64,000 nt of DNA from Halomonas urmiana (lineage in GTDB: Bacteria > Pseudomonadota > Gammaproteobacteria > Pseudomonadales > Halomonadaceae): assembly GCF_005780185.1 (NCBI RefSeq), contig NZ_VBUI01000005.1:62001-126000 (forward strand), read 5' to 3'. The notes beneath the pieces are model-generated. The model saw only the letters and a program-made list of their open reading frames with translations, had not been told where the DNA came from and ran no database searches. This document shows positions 9,003 to 17,668 of this stretch, in pieces. Both the position numbers and the translations under genes were made by a program. The first letter of the stretch is position 1. Each line of letters opens with the position of its first letter.

Positions 9003-10205
9003 TCAGGGGGCGACCAGGATACCCGACACGGCCAGCAGCCCCACCACGGCCCAGGCGGGTAGCTGCCAGCACACCAGCAGCAGGAAACCGGCCAGGGCCA
9101 GGGCGAACTGCTCGGGCCCGAGGATGCCTCCGGTCCAGACCGGGTCGTAGAGTGCGACTCCCAGGATGCCCACCACGGCGGCATTGGCACCGCGCATCGC
9201 CGACTGGACACCTGCCCAGTGGCGCAAGGTATTCCAGAACGGTATCACCGCCACCAGCAGCAGCAACCCCGGCACGAAGATGGCCACCAGCGCCAGGGCC
9301 GCACCCTGGCCCGCCCCGGGCCCGATGCCCGGCAGGCTGCCGAGGTAGGCCGCGAAGGTGAAGAGCGGACCGGGCACCGCCTGAGCGGCACCATAGCCGG
9401 CCAGAAAGGCGTCCGACGAGACCCAACCCGACTGCACCACCTCGGCTTCGAGCAGCGGCAGCACCACGTGCCCGCCGCCGAATACCAGGGCCCCGGCCCG
9501 ATAGAAGGCATCCAGCAGGTCGAGGGTCGGCGAGGCGGTGGCAAATGCCAACAGTGGCAGCCCTCCCAGCAGCGCAAGGAAGGCCACCAGGGCGAGGCCG
9601 CCGGCCCGATGGGAGACCGGTAGTGCTAGTGGCACGCGAGGCGCATCGTCACCGTCGGCGCGGCAAAGCGCCAAGCCGGCCAGCACTCCCATCAGGATGG
9701 CGACCACCTGACCGAGAGGGCCGCCCATCAGCACCACGGTGAAGACCGCGGCCAGCGCGATGCCGGCGCGACGTCGATCCGGACAGAGCCCCATCGCCAT
9801 GCCCCACACGGCATGGGCGACGATGGCCACCGCCGCCACCTTGAGGCCGTGGATCAGCCCCGCGCCAACGGGACCGTCGAACAGGCTCGCGCCCAGGGCG
9901 AAGGCCACCAGCGCGAGCGCCGAGGGGAGGGTGAAGGCCAGCCAGGCCAGGGCGGCCCCCCAGGGGCCGGCCCGCAGCAGCCCCAGGGCAAACCCCACCT
10001 GGCTGCTGGCCGGCCCGGGCAGGAACTGGCAGAGCGCCACCAGATCGGCATAGTCACGCTCGCCGAGCCAGTGCCGACGCGTCACGAACTCGTGGCGGAA
10101 GTAGCCCAGATGCGCGACGGGGCCACCGAACGAGGTCAGGCCCAGCAGCAGGAAGGCCTGGAAGACCTCCCGGCGCCGCCCCCCTTGGCCGGTCGAGCGG
10201 TTCAT
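9003..10205 (-). CDS. chrA: Chromate transporter ChrA
   Basis: ChrA proteins export chromate across the inner membrane. This 400-residue protein is the long, two-domain form: each half carries a CHR signature, the first beginning LGLTSFGGPVAHLGYFR and the second containing GALVFGGGHVVLPLLE. Many hydrophobic helices surround them. It starts 31 bases after the pstB stop on the same strand, so it may be the last gene of the pst transcript. Chromate normally enters through sulfate transporters, so this pairing with a phosphate importer is unexpected. Confidence 0.92.
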   Translation of the reverse strand: MNRSTGQGGRRREVFQAFLLLGLTSFGGPVAHLGYFRHEFVTRRHWLGERDYADLVALCQFLPGPASSQVGFALGLLRAGPWGAALAWLAFTLPSALALVAFALGASLFDGPVGAGLIHGLKVAAVAIVAHAVWGMAMGLCPDRRRAGIALAAVFTVVLMGGPLGQVVAILMGVLAGLALCRADGDDAPRVPLALPVSHRAGGLALVAFLALLGGLPLLAFATASPTLDLLDAFYRAGALVFGGGHVVLPLLEAEVVQSGWVSSDAFLAGYGAAQAVPGPLFTFAAYLGSLPGIGPGAGQGAALALVAIFVPGLLLLVAVIPFWNTLRHWAGVQSAMRGANAAVVGILGVALYDPVWTGGILGPEQFALALAGFLLLVCWQLPAWAVVGLLAVSGILVAP

Positions 10206-10236
10206 GCCGGGCGAGCGCCGCCGGGCTCGTCCACGC

Positions 10237-11097
10237 TCAGCCGTAGCGGCCGGTGATGTAATCCTCGGCCTTCTTGGTGGCCGGGTTGGCGAACATCGTC
10301 CGGGTGTCGTTGTACTCGATGATCTCGCCGAGGTGGAAGAAGGCCGTGTAGTCGGCCACCCGCGCCGCCTGTTGCATGTTGTGGGTCACGGTGATGATGG
10401 TGAACTGCTGCTTGAGCTTGTCCATCAGGTCCTCGATGGTCGCCGTGGAGATCGGGTCCAGCGCCGAGGTGGGCTCGTCCATGAGGATCACGTCGGGCTG
10501 AACGGCGATAGCGCGGGCGATGCACAGGCGCTGCTGCTGGCCGCCGGAGAGCGAGGTGCCCGGCTGTTGCAGCTTGTCCTTGACCTCCTCCCACAGGCCG
10601 GCATCGCGCAGCGCCCTCTCCACCAGTTCGTCCTGTTCGGCCTTGCGGCTCACCAGGTCGTGCATGCGCGGCGCGTAGACGACATTGTCGTAGATCGACT
10701 TGGGAAAGGGGTTGGGCTTCTGGAAGACCATGCCCACCCGGCGGCGAAGCGCCACCTCGTCCATCTTGGCGGCATTGACGTCGCGGCCATCCATCTCCAC
10801 CAGCCCCTCGAGACGTACGCTGGGGATCAGATCGTTCATGCGATTCAGGCAGCGCAGGAAGGTGGACTTGCCGCAGCCCGAAGGGCCAATCAGGGCCGTG
10901 ATGTTCTTCTGATAGACATCGATATTGATGTTCTTCAACGCTTGGCTCTGGCCATACCAGAGGTTGAGGTCGCGAACGCGGATGCTCAGCTCGTGGTGGG
11001 CGTCGGTATTGCGGGTCACCGGCTGGCCGGGTTCGGGGCGAGAGCTTTCGTGACGTGACATCGGCGCGGTACTCCGCTCGGCAACGTGAATGTTCAT
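10237..11097 (-). CDS. pstB: Phosphate ABC transporter ATP-binding protein
   Basis: PstB hydrolyses ATP to drive high-affinity phosphate import through PstCA. The 286-residue sequence shows Walker A (GPSGCGKST), the ABC signature LSGGQQQR, and Walker B with the glutamate in [13 protein letters not shown]. An N-terminal tail of about 35 residues precedes the ABC fold. It is the last pst gene; phoU, which often follows pstB, is absent here and replaced by chrA. The transporter also carries arsenate, a close phosphate mimic, which matters beside the arsenic genes. Confidence 0.97.
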   Translation of the reverse strand: MNIHVAERSTAPMSRHESSRPEPGQPVTRNTDAHHELSIRVRDLNLWYGQSQALKNINIDVYQKNITALIGPSGCGKSTFLRCLNRMNDLIPSVRLEGLVEMDGRDVNAAKMDEVALRRRVGMVFQKPNPFPKSIYDNVVYAPRMHDLVSRKAEQDELVERALRDAGLWEEVKDKLQQPGTSLSGGQQQRLCIARAIAVQPDVILMDEPTSALDPISTATIEDLMDKLKQQFTIITVTHNMQQAARVADYTAFFHLGEIIEYNDTRTMFANPATKKAEDYITGRYG

Positions 11098-11125
11098 CTG
11101 TGGATACCCTGTAACGTAGCGTGGC

Positions 11126-12292
11126 CTACCAGCGGCGCTCGAACTTCTTGCGCAGGATGACGGCGGTGGCGTTGAGGAAGATCAGGATTGCCAGCAGCAC
11201 CAGGATCCCCCCGGCGGTCTTCTCGACGAAGGCCTGCTCCGGCTCCCCTGCCCAGGTGAAGACCTGTGCCGGCAGCACGGTGGCGGCCTGGGTGAAGGAG
11301 GCGCCCACGTCGGGGATGAAGGCCACCATGCCGACGATGATCAGCGGTGCGGTCTCGCCCATGGCCTGGGCCAGGCCGATGATCGAGCCGGTCATGATGC
11401 CCGGCATGGCTAGCGGCAGCACGTGATCACGCACCACCTGCCAGCGCGAGCAGCCGACCCCGAAGGCGGCGTGGCGGATCGAGTCCGGCACGCTGCGCAG
11501 TGCCGTGCGGGTGGCGATGATGATCACCGGCAGGGTCATCAGGGCCAGCGTCATCCCGCCCACCAGCGGCGAGGAGCGCGGCACGCCGAAGAAGTTGATG
11601 AAGATCGCCAGGCCCAGCAAGCCGAACAGGATCGAGGGGATCGCTGCCAGGTTGTTGATATTGATCTCGATGATCTGGGTCAGGCGGTTATCCGGGGCAA
11701 ACTCCTCCAGGTAGACTGCCGTCATCACGCCGATGGGGAAGGCGATGGCCAGCGTCACCAGCATGGTCATCACCGTACCCATGGCCGCGGAGAGGATGCC
11801 AGAGGCTTCCGGCATCTTGGAATCGCCGCTGGTGAAGAAGGTGGTATTGAACTTGAGCGCTGCCCTGCCCTGTTCCACCAGGGCATCGACGGTAGCCTGC
11901 TGGGATTCACTGAGCGTGTGACGATGCCCCTTGAGGTACTGGTCCACCTCGCTATCGGCGAGCACCCAGCGGGTCTCGCTGGTGCCCAGCAGCTCGGCAT
12001 TGTCGCGCATCCGCACCGGAATCAGGCGTTCGAAGGTACGGCTCACCAGGCGCGACACCTCGGGGTCCAGGGCGGCACGCCCCATGCGGCTGGCATCCTC
12101 GTTGTAGTCGATCTCCACCTGGATCTGCGCCTGCTGAAAGGCCGGCAGGCCCTTGGAGAGCATATCGGCGAAGAACAGCAACAGGAACAGGCCGGCGAGC
12201 CCCAGGGCGCCCATGGAGATCCACTTCAGCCGCGATGACTGGCGATGGCGGCGGCGCAGCTGGGCGCTGATGTCGTCGAAGGATTGACTCAT
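11126..12292 (-). CDS. pstA: Phosphate ABC transporter permease PstA
   Basis: PstA forms half of the membrane channel. The 388-residue protein has an N-terminal anchor helix, a long periplasmic insertion (roughly residues 50-160, longer than in E. coli) and then the five-helix permease core with the EAA-type loop [21 protein letters not shown]. The extended form is common in Pseudomonas and Halomonas relatives. It lies between pstC (18 bases upstream) and pstB. Confidence 0.95.
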   Translation of the reverse strand: MSQSFDDISAQLRRRHRQSSRLKWISMGALGLAGLFLLLFFADMLSKGLPAFQQAQIQVEIDYNEDASRMGRAALDPEVSRLVSRTFERLIPVRMRDNAELLGTSETRWVLADSEVDQYLKGHRHTLSESQQATVDALVEQGRAALKFNTTFFTSGDSKMPEASGILSAAMGTVMTMLVTLAIAFPIGVMTAVYLEEFAPDNRLTQIIEININNLAAIPSILFGLLGLAIFINFFGVPRSSPLVGGMTLALMTLPVIIIATRTALRSVPDSIRHAAFGVGCSRWQVVRDHVLPLAMPGIMTGSIIGLAQAMGETAPLIIVGMVAFIPDVGASFTQAATVLPAQVFTWAGEPEQAFVEKTAGGILVLLAILIFLNATAVILRKKFERRW

Positions 12293-12310
12293 GTCGGCGA
12301 TTCCTCGGCG

Positions 12311-13567
12311 TTACAGGTTGTTGACGCGATACTTCTCGCGGAAGCGGCGGATCATGAGCACCGACACCAGGTTCAGGCTGAGGGTGACGGCGAACAGCAC
12401 CAGGCCCAGGGCGAAGGCGGAGAGGGTCTCGGCACTGGCGAACTCCAGGTCGCCGGTCAGCGCCGCGACGATGCGCACCGTCACCGTGGTCATGTCTTCC
12501 AGCGGGTTGGCGGTGAGGTTGGGCCGCATGCCCGCCGCCATCACCACGATCATGGTCTCGCCCAGCGCCCGCGAGACCGCCAGCAGCGAGGCGGAGATGA
12601 TCCCCGGCAGAGCCGCGGGAATGACCACGTCGCGGATGGTCTCGCCCTTGGTCATGCCCAGCGCCAGGGAGCCCTGGCGCATGCTGTCGGGTACCGCATT
12701 GATCACGTCGTCGGAGAGCGAGGAGATGAAGGGGATGATCATGATGCCCATCACCACCCCCGGCGCCACGGCATTGTTGAAGGAGGCATCCAGGCCGAAG
12801 AAACCGGCCACGTCGACGATGATCGGTGCCACCGTGATGGCGGCGAAGAAGCCGTAGACCACGGTGGGCACACCGGCCAGCACCTCGAGAGTGGGCTTGG
12901 CCAGGGTGCGTACCCGCTGGGGGGCGAACTCTGCCATGTAGATGGCCGAGAGCAGGCCCACGGGGATGGCCACCAGCATGGCGATGGCGGTGATCATGAA
13001 GGTGCCGGCGAACAGCGGCACGGAGCCGAACTGGGCGGCGCTGCCGCCCTCGTCGCCGCGCCCGGCGGCCTCGAGGAAGCTGGCCCCCGGGTTCCAGACG
13101 GTGCCGGTGACGAAGTCCCAGAAGCTGTGCATCTGGAAGAAGCGCAGCGCCTCGAAGACGATGGAGAAGAGGATGCCGAAGGTGGTGAAGATCGAGATCA
13201 GCGCCGCGGTCACCAGGACCCAGCGAATCACCCGCTCGATGGCCTGGCGGGCATGGAACTCGGGCTTCACCTGGCTCATCCCCACCATCAGGCCAATAGC
13301 CGCAATCACCAGACTGCCGGCCAGCAGGTAGAGCGTGGGGATATCGGCGCCCAGCAGCAGCATCAGGAAGGCCCCGATGGCGCCCACGGTGATCGCCGGG
13401 CCGGCGGTGGCGAGCACCGCGAACCAGGCGTACTGGTCGGGCTGGGCGTACATGGCCGTGCCAGTGGCGCGCACCCGCGCGGCCTTGGCACGACCCAGGA
13501 AGAAGGCTATCAGACCCAGCAGCAGCAGGACGCCGCTGAACATGGCGAGGAGTTGGTTGGTCTGCAT
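12311..13567 (-). CDS. pstC: Phosphate ABC transporter permease PstC
   Basis: PstC is the second permease half. The 418-residue protein is longer than the E. coli form because of an extra N-terminal membrane region of about 110 residues before the core. The EAA-type loop appears as RQGSLALGMTKGETIRDVVIP. It follows pstS after a 104-base gap that contains a perfect hairpin, an arrangement that often lets pstS be made in excess over the membrane subunits. Confidence 0.95.
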   Translation of the reverse strand: MQTNQLLAMFSGVLLLLGLIAFFLGRAKAARVRATGTAMYAQPDQYAWFAVLATAGPAITVGAIGAFLMLLLGADIPTLYLLAGSLVIAAIGLMVGMSQVKPEFHARQAIERVIRWVLVTAALISIFTTFGILFSIVFEALRFFQMHSFWDFVTGTVWNPGASFLEAAGRGDEGGSAAQFGSVPLFAGTFMITAIAMLVAIPVGLLSAIYMAEFAPQRVRTLAKPTLEVLAGVPTVVYGFFAAITVAPIIVDVAGFFGLDASFNNAVAPGVVMGIMIIPFISSLSDDVINAVPDSMRQGSLALGMTKGETIRDVVIPAALPGIISASLLAVSRALGETMIVVMAAGMRPNLTANPLEDMTTVTVRIVAALTGDLEFASAETLSAFALGLVLFAVTLSLNLVSVLMIRRFREKYRVNNL

Positions 13568-13618
13568 AGGTCTCTCTCGGTGGATAACGACGGCAGCGTG
13601 CCTGCCGGAACGTGCGAC

Positions 13619-13643
13619 GGCCGGCAGCCGTGGGCTGCCGGCC
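13619..13643 (-). terminator. Intergenic hairpin between pstS and pstC
   Basis: A perfect 11-bp stem (GGCCGGCAGCC at 13619-13629, GGCTGCCGGCC at 13633-13643) with a 3-base loop lies 28 bases after the pstS stop. There is no U tract, so partial attenuation or mRNA 3-prime-end protection of pstS is more likely than full termination. Confidence 0.6.
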
Positions 13644-13671
13644 GGATCAGGCGTCCTTGCCTATTCGGATG

Positions 13672-14685
13672 TTACTTGAGGTCGCTGACCGCGAGCTGCG
13701 CGCGGTTCTCGACCTTTTCACGGGTCTGTTCGCGCTCGGCTTCCGGCAGCGGGATCAGGCCGAGGTCCATCAGGTAGCCACCCTCGCCGATCATGGTCTC
13801 GGACACGAACATGTCGACATAGTCGTACAGCGGCGGCACGGCCTCGACGTGCTGGTTCTTGACATAGAACCACAGCGAACGGGCGATCGGGTAGTCGCCG
13901 GCGCTGATCGCCTCGGACTCCGGTGCCACGCCGTCGATGGCCGTGCCAACCAGGGTATCGGGGTTCTCGACCAGGAAGGAGTAGCCGAAGATACCGAAGG
14001 CATCGGTGTCCTCGCTCAGGCGCTGGACGATCAGGTTGTCATTCTCGCCGGCGTCGATATAGACGCCGTCGGAACGAATGTCAGTGTAGCCCTCGCCACC
14101 GTAGGCCTCCATTTCTTCTGACGGGACCTCCATGGCGAGCTCTTCGAAGGCATCGCGGGTACCCGAGGTGCTGGGCGGGCCGTAGATGGAGATCTCGCGA
14201 TCCGGCAGGGAAGCGTCGATCTCGCTCCAGTTGGTGTAGGGGTTGTCGACCAGCTCGCCATCGACCGGCACCTTGGCGGCCACGGCCAGGAAAAGCTGCT
14301 CGAGGGTCAGCTCGATCGCCTCGTTGGTGCTGGACTGGGCGAAGACGATGCCGTCGGAACCGATCTTGACCTCGGTCACGTCGGTCACGCCGTTCTCGAT
14401 GCAGCGCTCCAGCTCGGAGAGCTTGATACGACGAGACGCGTTGGTAATGTCCGGGGTGTCCTCGCCCACGCCGTTACAGAACAGGCGCAGGCCGCCACCG
14501 GAGCCGGTGGACTCGATGACCGGCGTCGGATACTGGGTCACCGCGCCGAATTCTTCGGTCACGTAGCTGGCGAACGGGTAGACGGTGCTGGAGCCGACGA
14601 TGCGGATCTGATCACGGGCGTGGGCCACAGTGGCCACACCCATGACGGCGGCGGCGATAGCGGTGGTCTTGAGGATGCGGTTCAT
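13672..14685 (-). CDS. pstS: Periplasmic phosphate-binding protein
   Basis: PstS captures phosphate in the periplasm and delivers it to PstCA. The 337-residue protein begins with a Sec signal peptide cleaved near VAHA-RDQ, and the first mature strand has the phosphate-binding GSSTVYPFA motif. A second binding region is seen in ESTGSGGGLRLFC and a third in STSGTRDAFEE. AGGAGA precedes the ATG. It heads the pst operon directly below a Pho box. Selectivity against arsenate cannot be judged by eye. Confidence 0.96.
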   Translation of the reverse strand: MNRILKTTAIAAAVMGVATVAHARDQIRIVGSSTVYPFASYVTEEFGAVTQYPTPVIESTGSGGGLRLFCNGVGEDTPDITNASRRIKLSELERCIENGVTDVTEVKIGSDGIVFAQSSTNEAIELTLEQLFLAVAAKVPVDGELVDNPYTNWSEIDASLPDREISIYGPPSTSGTRDAFEELAMEVPSEEMEAYGGEGYTDIRSDGVYIDAGENDNLIVQRLSEDTDAFGIFGYSFLVENPDTLVGTAIDGVAPESEAISAGDYPIARSLWFYVKNQHVEAVPPLYDYVDMFVSETMIGEGGYLMDLGLIPLPEAEREQTREKVENRAQLAVSDLK

Positions 14686-14746
14686 GGAGCGATCTCCTGT
14701 CGAGAAAGGGATTCATCCTTCGCGACACACACGTTGCCTCAGGAAC

Positions 14747-14764
14747 GTGACAGCTTCATGACAG
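14747..14764 (-). promoter_or_regulatory. Pho box (PhoB-binding site) upstream of pstS
   Basis: On the minus strand the site reads CTGTCAT-GAAG-CTGTCAC, two 7-base repeats with a 4-base spacer, almost identical to the PhoB consensus. It ends 61 bases before the pstS start. It indicates induction of pstSCAB, and perhaps chrA, under phosphate limitation. Confidence 0.85.
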
Positions 14765-14811
14765 TCCACGGCGACGACCTCATCCACGCCTCGCCTTCAC
14801 GCCGGCCGCTA

Positions 14812-16026
14812 TCAGATGACGGGGGTAACCTCCCGACCGGCGCGCCCCACGAGCCCCCGCAGGGCCAGGTTGCCGGCCAGCGATACCGCCAGCATGGTCA
14901 GCACCATGGGCCAGGCGCTGTCGATCTCGAAGCCGCTCACCACCACCCCGGCGAGCGCCCCGCAGGTGAACTGAATGCTGCCGAGCAGCGCCGTGGCGGT
15001 CGCGCTCATGTGGCTGAAGTGCTCGAGCAGCGAGGCGATGGCGTTGGGCGTGATCATGCCGACCATGCCCATGAACAGCATGATCAGCGGCACCACGGTA
15101 TAGAGCGAGTCCTGTCCGGAGGCCACCAGCAGGGTCAGGCAGCACGCCACGCCAAGCTGCACGCCGAGACCGAGGCGTATGTTCTGCTGGGGGGTACGGC
15201 GGCGCAGCAGGCGGATGTTCACACGGTTCGACGCCGCCATGACCACCACGTTGGCGCCGAAGACCACTGGGTAGATGGCCGGCGACACGCCGTAGTGGGT
15301 GATGTAGAGAAACGGCGAGGCGGTGATGAAGGCGAACATGCCCGCGAAGGTCGCGGCCACGGCGAGCACGTAGCCCATGCCCTCGCGGTGGCGCAGGACG
15401 CTGGCGTAGTTGCGCAGCACCTGCCGCGGCGAAGCCGCGGGAGCGTCGGGCGCGCGGGTCTCGGGGAGCTTGGTGCCCATCAGCCAAAGGAGGAAGGCCG
15501 CATAGACCGCCAGAAAGACGAAGATCAGCCACCAGTCGGCGAGATAGAGCAGCCCGCTGCCCACCGCCGGGGCCGCCAGCGGCGCCAGCATCATGATCAT
15601 CGCCATGGTCGACATCACCTTGGCGGCCTCGCGGCCCTGGAAGCAGTCGCGCACGATGGCCGCCGAGTTGACCACGCAGGCGCCGCCGCCCAGCGCTTGC
15701 ACCAGGCGCCAGGAAAGCAGCTCGCCGAGGCTGCCCACCGTGGCCAGCATCAGGCTCGCCAGCAGGAAGATCACGAGGCCCGTGAGCAGCACCGGCTTGC
15801 GGCCCAGCCGGTCGGAGAGCGGTCCGCCCATGAGCTGCCCGAGCGCGAAGCCGGCCAGGAAGGTGCTGATCGACAGCTCGGTATGATGGATGCTCGCGCC
15901 CACGGCCTCGGCCAAGGCCGGCATGGCGGGCAGGTAGGCATCGATGGCGAAGGGAGCCAGGGCGGTGTTGGCGGCGACCAGCAGGGCCACGCGCCGGGAA
16001 TTCAGGGTCAACAAGGCGCCTCCCAC
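14812..16026 (-). CDS. Bcr/CflA-family multidrug efflux MFS transporter
   Basis: A 12-helix MFS protein of about 404 residues. It shows the Bcr/CflA opening (ANTALAPFAIDAYLPAMPALA), motif A in the first loop (GGPLSDRLGRKPVLL) and the helix-5 region LVQALGGGACVVNSAAIVRD. Such proteins expel drugs such as bicyclomycin, or solutes such as cysteine, using the proton gradient. The GTG at 16026 may not be the true start: GGGAGG lies just before TTG codons at 16014 and 16011. It is transcribed divergently from tal and upstream of pstS on the same strand. Confidence 0.88.
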   Translation of the reverse strand: MGGALLTLNSRRVALLVAANTALAPFAIDAYLPAMPALAEAVGASIHHTELSISTFLAGFALGQLMGGPLSDRLGRKPVLLTGLVIFLLASLMLATVGSLGELLSWRLVQALGGGACVVNSAAIVRDCFQGREAAKVMSTMAMIMMLAPLAAPAVGSGLLYLADWWLIFVFLAVYAAFLLWLMGTKLPETRAPDAPAASPRQVLRNYASVLRHREGMGYVLAVAATFAGMFAFITASPFLYITHYGVSPAIYPVVFGANVVVMAASNRVNIRLLRRRTPQQNIRLGLGVQLGVACCLTLLVASGQDSLYTVVPLIMLFMGMVGMITPNAIASLLEHFSHMSATATALLGSIQFTCGALAGVVVSGFEIDSAWPMVLTMLAVSLAGNLALRGLVGRAGREVTPVI

Positions 16027-16172
16027 AGGGCTCTTGGCAGAGAAGGAGTGGATAGCGAATAAAAGATAGAGGGCTAATGATAACCCAAAAACCGCTCGCG
16101 GGCCCGGGCACCTGTATTCGCCCGGGCTGCCTTGCTAGAGTGAACGCCTTGACAACCGGAAGGATCCCCACC

Positions 16173-17111
16173 ATGGCAGACGACCTGCTTTCACAACTCA
16201 AGACCATGACCACCGTGGTGGCCGACACCGGCGATCTCGAGGCGATTCGTCGCTTCGAACCCTCCGACGCCACCACCAATCCCTCGCTGATCCTCCAGGC
16301 GGCGCAACACGAGAACCGCCGGGCGCGGCTGGCCGAGATCGCCCGCCACGCCACCGATATCGACGATGCCCTGGACACCGTGGCCGTCGAGATCGGCAGC
16401 GAGATCAGTGCCCTGGTCCCCGGCTTCGTCTCCACCGAGGTCAGCGCGCGGCTCTCCTTCGACACCGATGCCACCCTGGCCCGGGCTCGTGCACTGATCG
16501 AGCGCTACGGCCGCCACGGGGTCGGTCCCGAGCGGATCCTGATCAAGGTCGCGGCGACCTGGGAGGGGATTCGCGCCGCGCGGATCCTCGAGCGCGAGGG
16601 CATCCACACCAACCTGACCCTGCTGTTCAGCTTCGCCCAGGCCCGCGCCTGCGCGGATGCCGGCGCGACCCTGGTCTCGCCGTTCGTGGGGCGGATCCTC
16701 GACTGGCACAAGGCCCAGGATCCCGAGGCCGACTTCGAGGGCGACCGCGACCCGGGCGTACAGTCGGTCAAGCGCATCTACGAGCACTTCAAGGGCCACG
16801 GCTATGAGACCATCGTGATGGGCGCCAGCTTCCGCAATAGCGGCGAGATCCTCGCCCTGTCGGGCTGCGACCGGCTGACCATCTCGCCGGCGCTACTGGA
16901 GGAGCTGGCCGGTACCGAGGCGCCGCTGACGCGTCGACTCACGCCGCTGGACGCCGAGACCAGCGCGCCGGAACCCCAAGACGAGGCCGAGTTCCGCTGG
17001 GCGATGAACGAGGACGCCATGGCCACCGAGAAACTGGCCGAGGGCATCCGCAAGTTCATGGCCGACCAACGCAAGCTGGAGACGCTGCTGGGAGAGCTCA
17101 GGAAGGGGTGA
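16173..17111 (+). CDS. tal: Transaldolase
   Basis: Transaldolase links the pentose phosphate pathway to glycolysis by moving a dihydroxyacetone unit through a Schiff base. The 312-residue protein has the family pattern [10 protein letters not shown] near residues 35-45, the active-site Lys in the strand [11 protein letters not shown], and the NLTLLFSF segment. The ATG at 16173 has GGAAGG upstream; the open frame extends 96 bases further but without transaldolase character. In Pseudomonas, tal is also beside a STAS protein, a SpoIIE-type regulator and vacJ/mlaA, so the order is conserved. Confidence 0.95.
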   Translation: MADDLLSQLKTMTTVVADTGDLEAIRRFEPSDATTNPSLILQAAQHENRRARLAEIARHATDIDDALDTVAVEIGSEISALVPGFVSTEVSARLSFDTDATLARARALIERYGRHGVGPERILIKVAATWEGIRAARILEREGIHTNLTLLFSFAQARACADAGATLVSPFVGRILDWHKAQDPEADFEGDRDPGVQSVKRIYEHFKGHGYETIVMGASFRNSGEILALSGCDRLTISPALLEELAGTEAPLTRRLTPLDAETSAPEPQDEAEFRWAMNEDAMATEKLAEGIRKFMADQRKLETLLGELRKG

Positions 17112-17158
17112 CCGGACGGTAGGCGGCCTGGCTCAGAGTTGCCTTGAAGGGAGCCCGT

Positions 17159-17668
17159 CTAGGGGCCGTGGGAGGCGGCCTGCTGGGCCTCGAGCATCTC
17201 CACCAGCGGCTGGAACTCCTCGCGGTTATGCTCGTTGAGGCGCATCAGGATACGATGCGCCTCGAGCACCCGCTGGCGGGTCTCCTCCACGTCGGTGGGG
17301 ATCTCGGGCAGGTCACGAAGGTCACGCGTCTCGGTGATCGGTGACTCCACCAGGGTGAAGATGCGCGAGAACCCCATGACGTCGAGCATCCGCTGAACAT
17401 CGGGATTGTCGGCGATGATGGTCGGCGCCTCGCTGACGCGTCCCTGCACCGCCATGGCCACCTTGGCGAGAAAGCCCAGGGCGGTGGAATCCACGTTGGT
17501 GGTGTCTCTCAGGTCGATGATCAGCGTCTCGAGGCCCGGCGTCTCGGCGAGCTGCTGGGCCTGGCGATCCAGGGTCGCACAGAGCGTCAGGCGCACGTCC
17601 CCGCACAGCTTGAGGACGAAGACCCCCGATGCAAACGCTGCCTTGATGCGGCCCTCATGATTTATCAT
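17159..17668 (-). CDS. STAS-domain anti-sigma-factor antagonist
   Basis: This protein of about 169 residues has a STAS domain in its first 110 residues, with the phosphorylatable serine in N-V-D-S-T-A-L-G, followed by a helical tail of unknown role. Such proteins bind an anti-sigma factor or similar partner when unphosphorylated. The ATG at 17668 overlaps the upstream phosphatase gene by 14 bases; a TTG two codons earlier is possible. The neighbour is the likely phosphatase. No cognate kinase or sigma factor lies nearby. Confidence 0.88.
   Translation of the reverse strand: MINHEGRIKAAFASGVFVLKLCGDVRLTLCATLDRQAQQLAETPGLETLIIDLRDTTNVDSTALGFLAKVAMAVQGRVSEAPTIIADNPDVQRMLDVMGFSRIFTLVESPITETRDLRDLPEIPTDVEETRQRVLEAHRILMRLNEHNREEFQPLVEMLEAQQAASHGP

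Noticed and set aside
16102..16127. GCCCGGGC repeated twice between the MFS and tal genes
   Set aside because: Each copy is its own palindrome in very GC-rich DNA; no clear promoter or operator layout supports a function.
14780..16474. A 564-codon minus-strand frame over the Bcr/CflA and tal genes
   Set aside because: It is out of frame with the clear MFS protein and crosses the divergent tal gene; the product is Arg/Pro/Ala-rich with no domain.
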